Source of the DNA: an uncultured Lachnospiraceae bacterium
GTDB lineage: Bacteria; Bacillota; Clostridia; Lachnospirales; Lachnospiraceae
DNA length: 64,000 bases
Assembly: GCA_947565425.1 (NCBI GenBank)
Contig: CANOFW010000008.1
Span: 57,346 to 121,345, forward strand
Reading direction: 5' to 3'
Position 1 is the first letter of the stretch; each line of letters begins with the position of its first letter. The notes beneath the pieces were generated by a model. It saw nothing but the letters and a program-made list of their open reading frames with translations. It ran no database searches and was not told the origin of the DNA. Shown piece after piece: positions 17,153-24,817 of the stretch. The position numbers and the translations under genes were made by a program.

Positions 17153-18448
17153 ATGAGTACAGTATATTTGAGTATGAGTACAGATATTATTCATGGAGGA
17201 CACATGAATATCATTGAAAAAGCAGCAGAGCTGGGAGACTTAATTGTTGGAGTGCTGACAGACGATGTAGTTGCAAGCTACAAGCGTTTCCCGCTGCTTG
17301 CGTACGAAGAGAGAGTAAAGATTATAAAAGGTATAAAGGGCGTTTCCAAAGTTGTTGCGCAAGATACGCTCAGTTATAGAAAGAACTTAGAGGAATTAAA
17401 GCCGGATTATCTGGTGCATGGTGACAATTGGAAAGAAGGATTCCAAAGTTCCATTCGTGCCGAGGCAATTGAGGTTCTCGCCTCATACGGTGGAATCTTA
17501 AAGGAGTTCCCCTATTCTTCCGACGCACAGTATCAGAGGTTGGAAGATGCGTCCAGAGACCGGCTGTCTATTCCAGATGTTAGAAGGAGCAGGCTCAAAA
17601 AATTGCTGGGTATGAAGACGACGGTGAGTGCAATTGAGGCACACAGCGGATTGACGGGAATTATTGCTGAGAAGACACAGGTGTTAGAGGATGGAAAGGC
17701 GTACCAGTTTGATGCTATGTGGGTGTCTAGTCTTTGCGACTCCACGTCCAGAGGCAAGCCTGATATTGAGCTCGTAGATATGACGTCAAGACTTCGGACG
17801 ATTGAAGAGATTATGGAGGTAACGACAAAACCCATCATCTTTGACGGAGATACCGGCGGATTGATTGAACATTTTGTGTACAATATTAAGACCTTAGAGC
17901 GTATTGGCGTGTCTGCCTGCATTATCGAGGATAAGACAGGGTTAAAGAAGAATTCGCTGTTTGGCAATGAAGTCGTGCAGACACAGGATTCCATTGAGCA
18001 TTTCTGTGAGAAAATTCGTGCCGGTAAGAAAGTACTAAAGACCAGCGATTTTATGCTGATTGCGCGCATTGAGAGCTTGATTTTAGAGCAGGGAATGGAT
18101 GATGCTTTGAAGCGTGCCGAAGCGTACGTGGAGGCGGGAGCAGACGGAATTATGATTCATTCCAGACTGAAAGATCCGGCAGAAATTTTTGAATTTTGTG
18201 AGAAATTCAGGGCCAGAGATACGACAACCCCGATTGTTGTGGTGCCGACCTCCTTTAATGGCGTCACGGAAGCGGAGTGGGCCGAGAAGAATGTCAATAT
18301 TGTTATTTATGCAAACCAGCTTACCAGAAGCGCATTCCCGGCAATGCAGAATGTAGCGGAGACTATTTTGAAGAATCATAGAGCGAAGGAGGCGGATGAT
18401 ATGTGTATGTCGTTTAAAGAAATTATCACATTGATTCCGGAAGAGTAA
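17153..18448 (+). CDS. Cytidylyltransferase-phosphoenolpyruvate phosphomutase fusion
   Basis: 431 residues from ATG 17153, chosen because AAGGAGG lies at 17141-17147; an in-frame ATG at 17123 lacks such a site. Residues 1-130 are a TagD/GCT-like cytidylyltransferase with the HxGH signature in IIHGGHMNI. Residues about 155-420 are an isocitrate-lyase-superfamily PEP mutase with the diagnostic EDKx5NS motif at residues 259-268 (EDKTGLKKNS) and the metal-site FDGDTGG. PEP mutase makes the carbon-phosphorus bond of nearly all known phosphonates by turning PEP into phosphonopyruvate. The fused cytidylyltransferase suggests the end product is used as a CDP-conjugate. Together with Ppd and the reductase this completes a route to hydroxyethylphosphonate. 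Confidence 0.92.
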   Translation: MSTVYLSMSTDIIHGGHMNIIEKAAELGDLIVGVLTDDVVASYKRFPLLAYEERVKIIKGIKGVSKVVAQDTLSYRKNLEELKPDYLVHGDNWKEGFQSSIRAEAIEVLASYGGILKEFPYSSDAQYQRLEDASRDRLSIPDVRRSRLKKLLGMKTTVSAIEAHSGLTGIIAEKTQVLEDGKAYQFDAMWVSSLCDSTSRGKPDIELVDMTSRLRTIEEIMEVTTKPIIFDGDTGGLIEHFVYNIKTLERIGVSACIIEDKTGLKKNSLFGNEVVQTQDSIEHFCEKIRAGKKVLKTSDFMLIARIESLILEQGMDDALKRAEAYVEAGADGIMIHSRLKDPAEIFEFCEKFRARDTTTPIVVVPTSFNGVTEAEWAEKNVNIVIYANQLTRSAFPAMQNVAETILKNHRAKEADDMCMSFKEIITLIPEE

Positions 18449-18456
18449 AAAATAGT

Positions 18457-19404
18457 ATGAGCGTATTAAAGCTGAAACCAAGCTGCAAAGATAACCTTTG
18501 GGGTGGCAGCAGGCTGAAAGAGGAATATGGCAAAGAATGCGAAGGAGATGTACTCGCGGAAACGTGGGAGCTCTCCTGCCACCCGGATGGGTATTCTACC
18601 ATTGCAAACGGTGAGTTCGCAGGCAAGACCTTACAACAGTATATTGATGAGATGGGCAGAGAGGTGTTAGGAACACATTGTGAGAAATTCACGGATTTTC
18701 CCATCTTGGTGAAATTTATTGATGCAAAGGAGAATATCTCTATCCAGGTTCATCCTGACAACCGATATGCCCTCAAGAATGAAGGGCAGTCGGGAAAGAC
18801 GGAAGTATGGTATGTGATGGATGCGGGAGAGGATGCCTTCTTGTATTATGGGTTTAACCGAGAGATTACAGAAGGTGAATTTATCAAGCGTATCCGCGAG
18901 GACTCCTTGGTTCCAGTGTTGAATGCAGTTCGTGTCCGCAAGGGCGACGTGCTGTTTATTGAACCGGGGACCATTCATGCCATTGGTAAAGACGTCATTG
19001 TAGCAGAAATTCAGCAGAACTCCAACGTAACGTACCGTGTGTATGATTATGGCAGAATTGGCAAGGATGGAAAAAAGCGGGAGTTGCATATTGAGAAGGC
19101 AATCGCAGTCACGAATTTTCAGCCAAGTGTGAAGGACAACAGAAGTTATCCGCATGTGGCAAAGTGCGTGTATTTTACCATTGACAAGCTGAATCTGGAT
19201 GGAGCAGTTATGAAGAAAATGGAAGGGTATGTGTCTGGGGAAACGTTTGTCAATCTTTTAGTGCTGGACGGTAAGGGAACCATATCGGATAATCAGCAGA
19301 CTGTGGAATTTCAAAAAGGCGACAGTTTTTTCCTTCCGGCAGGAACTGGGGATTATACGGTAGAAGGTTGCTGTGACGCTTTGGTGATCACAATTCCAGA
19401 ATAA
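18457..19404 (+). CDS. manA: Mannose-6-phosphate isomerase, type I
   Basis: 315-residue zinc cupin enzyme interconverting fructose-6-phosphate and mannose-6-phosphate. Typical marks are ETWELSCHPDG near the N-terminus, SIQVHPD with zinc-binding histidine, KTEVWYV, and EPGTIHAIG. Length is normal for the short Firmicute form. It starts 8 bases after the PEP mutase gene. In this setting mannose-6-phosphate could be the acceptor for the NeuB-like synthase, giving KDN-9-phosphate; supply of GDP-mannose is the alternative, but no GDP-mannose pyrophosphorylase is seen here. The ribosome site is weak, so translation is probably coupled to the upstream gene. Confidence 0.9.
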   Translation: MSVLKLKPSCKDNLWGGSRLKEEYGKECEGDVLAETWELSCHPDGYSTIANGEFAGKTLQQYIDEMGREVLGTHCEKFTDFPILVKFIDAKENISIQVHPDNRYALKNEGQSGKTEVWYVMDAGEDAFLYYGFNREITEGEFIKRIREDSLVPVLNAVRVRKGDVLFIEPGTIHAIGKDVIVAEIQQNSNVTYRVYDYGRIGKDGKKRELHIEKAIAVTNFQPSVKDNRSYPHVAKCVYFTIDKLNLDGAVMKKMEGYVSGETFVNLLVLDGKGTISDNQQTVEFQKGDSFFLPAGTGDYTVEGCCDALVITIPE

Positions 19405-19468
19405 GGCGCAGGAACATGAAAGTTGTTGATGTGAATATGGAATTGCTGCAAAGGAGGAATTGAGAACG

Positions 19469-20938
19469 ATGAAGAATATGCTGAAAGCAGCGGCGTTTCT
19501 GTTGGTGGGCGCCATTCTCATTGGCTGGGTGTCACAAGTATTAAATGGAAAATGGACAGAGGCAAATAAAGAGACGTATACCTCGAAAGAATTTTATGAG
19601 TTAGAGAAAAACAGCGTAGATGTTGTATTTTTGGGCAGCAGCCAGGTGGTGATGGGCATTTCACCTGTGCGGATGTATGAGAAGTATGGCATAGCGGCTT
19701 ATGGGCTGGGGCGTGGGAGCGCGCCTATAGCAGCAAATTATTATTGGCTGAAGGAATGTGAGAAAACACAGGATATTTCCACGGTGGTGATTGACGTCAG
19801 TATGCTCTATGAGCATACCGGACAGGGCCTTTTCCGCAGGTCTTTTGATCCGATGAAGTTGTCGCGCAACAAGCTGGAGGCGGTGACGGAGCAGTACAGG
19901 ACGCACGGCGGGGATAGTGTGCTGACGTATGTGTTTCCAGTTATGAAGTATCATAACAGATGGAAGGAACTCACAAAGACGGATTTTGTGTACCGCAAAG
20001 AGGACACCTTGGTCTACGGCGGGTATGTGATGAAGTCCGGTATCAAGCCAATGTCCTATGAGAAAGTTGCCATAGATAACGATGAGCTGCAAGACGTCAA
20101 GATGGTAGAGCCACAACTGGCATATTTTGAGAGAATCTTATCACATTGCAAAGAGAAGGGCTGGAATGTTTTACTGATTAAGACGCCGAAAGCTACCTGG
20201 AGCCTGTCTAAGTCGAAAGGGGCGGAGGCGCTAGCCGAGAAACATGGTCTGCCGTATTTGGACTTTAATTATGACAAGATGCTGCAAGAGATTAAGTTTG
20301 ACTCCAGCAGAGATATGAGGGATTCCGAACATATGAATCTGCGGGGGGCGGAAAAGCTTTCCGATTATATCGGAGCATATCTCAAAGAGCATTATGACTT
20401 GAAGGATCATCGGCAGGATGGCGTTGACCCGGTGGATATGCAGATGTATGCGGAGGATCGGGAAGATTGTTATCTCAAATTGTCGACAGAGATTGGAGAA
20501 TACCTGGGGCATCTTGATAACGACAGGTATGGCGTGATGGTTCAATTGACGGATAATATTTCGGAAGGTTGGAGAGATATATACCAGGAGAAGTTTGCCG
20601 AACTTGGATTTAAGACGGATATTAGCAAATTGTCCGGGAAGAATTATATTGGTATTCTGGAACATGGGAACTGTGTATATGAGGAAGCGGCAGACAGAGG
20701 CTTGAGTTATACAGGAAGTTTTGAAGGGCGGCTGCCTTATACGGTCTGGGGAGACATCTGGTTCCAGGAAGAGGATGTGAGGATGGAAGTAAGTGGTACA
20801 ACGGTGCCTTTTGGGGATAAAGGCATGAACATCCTTGTGTATGATATTGCCAAGGAGAGGATTCTCAGCGAGGTTACCATCAAAAAGCAGGGAGATTCCG
20901 CGAACCTGGAATTAGAGAGACAGTACTATTTTGAATAG
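19469..20938 (+). CDS. Membrane-anchored SGNH/DltD-like protein of an acylation cassette
   Basis: 489 residues from ATG 19469; the alternative TTG 19460 is only 2 bases from AAGGAGG (19451-19457), whereas the ATG has 11. An N-terminal membrane anchor (residues about 6-24) precedes an extracytoplasmic domain with FLGSSQVVMG (nucleophile-block GxSx), VVIDVSMLY, and DSEHMNLRGAEK (late D/H block). This pattern is shared with DltD and AlgX/AlgJ partners of MBOAT acyltransferases. The C-terminal 150 residues are an extension I do not recognise. Next come an MBOAT, a carrier protein and an AMP ligase, so it probably completes transfer of an acyl group to the exported glycan or teichoic acid. Confidence 0.75.
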   Translation: MKNMLKAAAFLLVGAILIGWVSQVLNGKWTEANKETYTSKEFYELEKNSVDVVFLGSSQVVMGISPVRMYEKYGIAAYGLGRGSAPIAANYYWLKECEKTQDISTVVIDVSMLYEHTGQGLFRRSFDPMKLSRNKLEAVTEQYRTHGGDSVLTYVFPVMKYHNRWKELTKTDFVYRKEDTLVYGGYVMKSGIKPMSYEKVAIDNDELQDVKMVEPQLAYFERILSHCKEKGWNVLLIKTPKATWSLSKSKGAEALAEKHGLPYLDFNYDKMLQEIKFDSSRDMRDSEHMNLRGAEKLSDYIGAYLKEHYDLKDHRQDGVDPVDMQMYAEDREDCYLKLSTEIGEYLGHLDNDRYGVMVQLTDNISEGWRDIYQEKFAELGFKTDISKLSGKNYIGILEHGNCVYEEAADRGLSYTGSFEGRLPYTVWGDIWFQEEDVRMEVSGTTVPFGDKGMNILVYDIAKERILSEVTIKKQGDSANLELERQYYFE

Positions 20939-20961
20939 GGAAAGGATAGGAGATTATTGTC

Positions 20962-22470
20962 ATGACGTTTATCTCAGCAGAGTTTTATCTGTTTTTACTG
21001 ATATTGGTAATCGCATATTTCATCATTCCCTTAAAGTTCCGTTGGATTGCGCTGCTTATCGGGAGTATTGTGTTTTATGTCTTTCAGGGAATTGAGATGC
21101 TTCCCATGTTGCTTTTGGCGGCGGCGGTGGGCTGGCTGTTTGGACTTGGCATTGGCAGAGTATATAATGATGGGAAAACAAAGGAGATACAGCAGGCTAG
21201 AAAAAAAGCAAAGCTTGTGAGTGGAGTCGGCATTGTGATTCTGATTGCAGTGTTGGCACTTGTGAAAAGCACGCGTTATATGCCGGAGAACCTGGCGGCA
21301 AAGATGATTGTGCCATTGGGGATTTCTTATTATACATTTTCCATTATTTCTTATTTGATTGACGTTTATCGCAGGAAATATCAGCCGGAACAGAATGCGC
21401 TGAAATTTCTGCTGTTTGTTGCGTTTTTCCCCAAAATCTTACAGGGGCCGATTGCGCGCTATGATAAGCTGGCAAATCAATTATACGAGGGGCACCGTTT
21501 TGAGTATCAGAGAGTTTGTTTTGGTTTGCAGCTTTTTCTGTGGGGTTTAATGAAGAAGCTGATTATTGCGGACAGGCTGGCAATTTTTACAGACAGAGTA
21601 TTTGGTGATGTGTTCCAAATGTCGGGCAGTATGTTGCTGGTGGCGGCTATCTTTGCAACATTTGAGTTGTATTGTGATTTTTCAGGCTGTATGGATATGG
21701 CTTCCGGCGTTTCACAGATTTTTGGCATTGAACTGGAACAGAACTTTCAGCGGCCGTTTTTTTCCAAGAGTGCGGCAGAGTTCTGGAGAAGATGGCATAT
21801 CACGCTGGGCGCATGGTTTAAAGATTATGTATATATGCCGGTGGTAACTTCCCCGCGCATGGCAAAGATTCTTCAGTGGGCGAAAAAGAGATTTGGCGCA
21901 CGCGTGGGTAAATCTTTGATGGTTATTCTGCCGCTTGCTATCGTGTGGATTCTTACCGGCGTCTGGCATGGAACGGGTAAGGCGTATGTGATGTGGGGCA
22001 TTTATTGGGGTGCGATGATTATCGCATCGCAGATTTGGGCGCCTGAGATCAAGAAGATGGGTCGATTTCTTCATATCAATACGGAGGCGGAGAGCTTTCA
22101 GATTTTTCGTATGGTGCGTACCTTTTTCCTGTTCTGCATTGGCAGGATCATCACGATTCCCAATAGCTTGCCGACAAGTTTAGAGATTTTTCGCAGAATT
22201 GCCTTTGAATTTCATCCATGGGAACTTGTGGACGAGACGCTCTATACATATGGCTTAGACAGTAAGGATATTTCGCTGCTATTGTGTATGTTTGTCTTAT
22301 TGTGGGCAGTTGCCATGCTACAGGAAAAAGGTGGGCTTCGTACTCGGATTGCCGGATACAATCTGGTATTTCGCTGGGCGATTTATTATATAGCAATTGT
22401 AGCGCTGATTGTATTTGGCATTTATGGACCTGGTTACGATGCCTCAAACTTTGTGTATATGGGATTTTAG
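20962..22470 (+). CDS. MBOAT family O-acyltransferase (DltB/AlgI-like)
   Basis: 502-residue polytopic membrane protein with about ten hydrophobic segments. MBOAT marks are GISYYTFSIISYLIDVYR, ILQGPIARY, FWRRWHITLGAWFKDYVY and the putative catalytic histidine in LTGVWHGTG. MBOAT proteins such as DltB and AlgI move activated acyl groups across the membrane onto cell-surface polymers. It follows the SGNH-like gene by 23 bases and precedes the carrier protein gene, matching a Dlt-type layout. The transferred acyl group is unknown. Confidence 0.9.
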   Translation: MTFISAEFYLFLLILVIAYFIIPLKFRWIALLIGSIVFYVFQGIEMLPMLLLAAAVGWLFGLGIGRVYNDGKTKEIQQARKKAKLVSGVGIVILIAVLALVKSTRYMPENLAAKMIVPLGISYYTFSIISYLIDVYRRKYQPEQNALKFLLFVAFFPKILQGPIARYDKLANQLYEGHRFEYQRVCFGLQLFLWGLMKKLIIADRLAIFTDRVFGDVFQMSGSMLLVAAIFATFELYCDFSGCMDMASGVSQIFGIELEQNFQRPFFSKSAAEFWRRWHITLGAWFKDYVYMPVVTSPRMAKILQWAKKRFGARVGKSLMVILPLAIVWILTGVWHGTGKAYVMWGIYWGAMIIASQIWAPEIKKMGRFLHINTEAESFQIFRMVRTFFLFCIGRIITIPNSLPTSLEIFRRIAFEFHPWELVDETLYTYGLDSKDISLLLCMFVLLWAVAMLQEKGGLRTRIAGYNLVFRWAIYYIAIVALIVFGIYGPGYDASNFVYMGF

Positions 22471-22486
22471 AAAAGGAGATGAAATC

Positions 22487-22714
22487 ATGGAAGAGAAAAT
22501 TTTTGAATTACTGTCGGAAGAATTTCCGGAAATTGATTTTAAGGAGTCGGACACGCTGGTGGATGATGGAATCCTGGATTCCCTGACAATTACGGGAATC
22601 ATTGCCACGCTTACAATGGAATTCGGAATTACAATTCCGTATGAAGAGATCATTGAGGAGAATTTCAATTCCATTGCTGGCTTGGCGAAGATGGTTGAGA
22701 AGCTTTCCAATTAA
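22487..22714 (+). CDS. Acyl/D-alanyl carrier protein-like
   Basis: 75-residue four-helix carrier protein starting at ATG 22487 with AAAAGGAGA just upstream; longer in-frame starts fall inside the MBOAT gene. The phosphopantetheine attachment serine is S32 in DGILDSLTI. The acidic composition and length match DltC and small acyl carrier proteins. Sitting between the MBOAT and AMP-ligase genes, it probably receives the acyl group from the ligase at 22775 and presents it to the MBOAT. Whether it carries D-alanine or another acid cannot be read from the sequence. Confidence 0.85.
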   Translation: MEEKIFELLSEEFPEIDFKESDTLVDDGILDSLTITGIIATLTMEFGITIPYEEIIEENFNSIAGLAKMVEKLSN

Positions 22715-22774
22715 GCCATTTTGTATGGCATTATTTGCGATTGATATTTACAGTTATATAGTCAGGAGGAAAGA

Positions 22775-24817
22775 ATGTATAAGACGATTGTGGAAGCAGT
22801 GCTTGCGCATGGACAGGAGCCTGGGCTTGCAGAGAAGACGGCGGTTGGCTTTAAGGGCGTAAAGATTAGCTATGCGCAGCTCTGTAGTCAGATGAAGATT
22901 GCTGCACATAAACTGCATACACAATATGGTGTGGACCGCGGGGATATAGTAATGCTGACGGCGATGTCCAAACCGGAGTATGTGGTAATGTTACTTGGTG
23001 CGCAGTATCTTGGAGCCGTAACAGTTCCGCTGGACAAGAAATCAAAGGAAAAGAATATTCTCGACGTCTATCAGTTTATCAATCCCAAGCTTTTGTTGAC
23101 AGATAGTAAGGCCGTGGGAGCAGAGACGGTTTCTTTGAAGAGATTCTACCAGGAGGTCTTGGAAGCGGCAGAAAACGGCGCGGAGCCAAAGATAGAATAT
23201 ACACTGCCGAGGCAAGAGGATGTGGCGGAAATGTTGTTTACAACGGGAACGACGGGGACGCCCAAAGGAGCTATGCTGACATACCGGACGCTTTATGCGA
23301 GTACGCACAATACTTGGAATGGGGTGGGGATGCAGACTTCCGACGTTGTGTTAATTCCCTTGCCCCTCAACCATTCGGTAGGCATGCGTGTGCTGCGCAC
23401 ATCATTGTATGTCGGCGCGACAGTTGTCATCCAGAATGGGTTTACGTTTGCCAAAGAGTTGGAACGTAATATTGTGGATTTCGCGTGTACGGCGCTTGTC
23501 TGTGTTCCGGCGTCCATTGATTTGATTATGCGTCAGATGCAGGAACAGTTTGTGGGGATTCTGGGAAGGCTGCGTTATATTGAGTTTGGCGCCGGTTCTC
23601 TGAGCTATGATATGAAGAAAAAGCTGGTGTCTTTGTTGCCACAGACCACAATCTTTAATACATGGGGTTCCACGGAGACCGGCGGAGCCATTTTCCTGAA
23701 TGTATCGGAAAGGCCGGATAAATATATGGCGCTGGGCAAGCCGATTGCCGGCGTCACCTTAAAAGTTGTGGATAAAGACGGACAGGAAGTCAAGGCAAGA
23801 GATATCGACACGGCAGGCAGGATGGTCTTGAAAGGCGATATGCAGATGGCAGGTTATTACAATCTGCCGGAGGAAAATGCCAAAACTTTGGTAGACGGAT
23901 GGTTATATACCAATGATATGGTATATACGGATGATGAGGGATTTGTCTATATGTTAGGTCGCGCCGATGCGATTATCAATGTCGGCGGAGAGAAGGTCTC
24001 TCCCATCGAGGTTGAAAATATTGCGCAGGAGTTTGAGCAGGTAAGAGAGTGTGGTTGTATAGGGGTCAAAGACCCGGATGATACCTTGGGCTTTGTGCCG
24101 GTGCTTTATGTAGTGCCAGAGGGCAGTGAGTTTGATGGCAATGCATTGACGAAATTTCTCTCAACGAAGATGGAAGCGTATAAGATCCCGCACAGATATA
24201 TCGTAATTGAGGAACTTCCGCGCAACCGCATGCAGAAGTTGGATTATAAAATGCTTAGGAAAATGTGGGAAGAAAACGGTGATGAAGAGCTGATGAATCC
24301 GGTTATTCGTGCGATTTATAATCGTCACAGCGTCAGAGATTTCACGGATGAGCAAATATCCAGGGCAAAGTTGGAGATGATTGTTAAGGCGGGTATTTAT
24401 GCACCTTCCGGGCATAACATGCAGACTTGGAAATTTACAGTCATTCAGGATGCAGACACAATTGCACATTTCCGTGAGGTCGTTTCAGAAGTGGCCAAGG
24501 AAAAAGGAGTCTATTTTTATGGGTTCAATAACCCGGTAACGCTGTTACTTGTTTCCAATGACAGAAGGAATGACAACTGCATTCAAGATAGTTCTTGCGC
24601 GGCGGAGAATATCATGTTGGCGGCGGGATCTTACGGAATTGGTACAGTTTGGCTGAATGCCCTAAAGACCATTTCCGATGAGCCCAAGGTACGTGAATTG
24701 TTGAATACTTATGGAATTCCTAAGACGCATATTGTTTGGTCCACGATTGCCATGGGATATCCGGCAAAAGAGCCGAAAGCCCTGGCAAAGAAAATGGGAG
24801 TCGTCCAGTGGTTGTGA
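22775..24817 (+). CDS. AMP-forming acyl ligase fused to nitroreductase-family flavoprotein
   Basis: 680 residues. Residues 1-500 are an ANL-superfamily adenylating enzyme with the P-loop FTTGTTGTPKGA near residue 153, NTWGSTETGG, the YTNDMVYTDDEGF core and a C-terminal lysine region. Residues 507-680 are an FMN nitroreductase domain beginning AIYNRHSVRDF and containing APSGHNMQTW and GSYGIGTVWLN. The first domain would adenylate a carboxylic acid and load it on the carrier protein; the flavin domain could oxidise or reduce the bound group. The A8 sequence is not the usual DltA form, so D-alanine is not assured. CAGGAGG precedes the ATG. The fusion is the most unusual part of this Dlt-like cassette. 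Confidence 0.85.
   Translation: MYKTIVEAVLAHGQEPGLAEKTAVGFKGVKISYAQLCSQMKIAAHKLHTQYGVDRGDIVMLTAMSKPEYVVMLLGAQYLGAVTVPLDKKSKEKNILDVYQFINPKLLLTDSKAVGAETVSLKRFYQEVLEAAENGAEPKIEYTLPRQEDVAEMLFTTGTTGTPKGAMLTYRTLYASTHNTWNGVGMQTSDVVLIPLPLNHSVGMRVLRTSLYVGATVVIQNGFTFAKELERNIVDFACTALVCVPASIDLIMRQMQEQFVGILGRLRYIEFGAGSLSYDMKKKLVSLLPQTTIFNTWGSTETGGAIFLNVSERPDKYMALGKPIAGVTLKVVDKDGQEVKARDIDTAGRMVLKGDMQMAGYYNLPEENAKTLVDGWLYTNDMVYTDDEGFVYMLGRADAIINVGGEKVSPIEVENIAQEFEQVRECGCIGVKDPDDTLGFVPVLYVVPEGSEFDGNALTKFLSTKMEAYKIPHRYIVIEELPRNRMQKLDYKMLRKMWEENGDEELMNPVIRAIYNRHSVRDFTDEQISRAKLEMIVKAGIYAPSGHNMQTWKFTVIQDADTIAHFREVVSEVAKEKGVYFYGFNNPVTLLLVSNDRRNDNCIQDSSCAAENIMLAAGSYGIGTVWLNALKTISDEPKVRELLNTYGIPKTHIVWSTIAMGYPAKEPKALAKKMGVVQWL

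Noticed and set aside
1130-18448. Aminoethylphosphonate as the final phosphonate
   Set aside because: No aminoethylphosphonate transaminase is visible; the DegT enzymes present belong to sugar pathways. It cannot be fully excluded, because such a gene could lie elsewhere.
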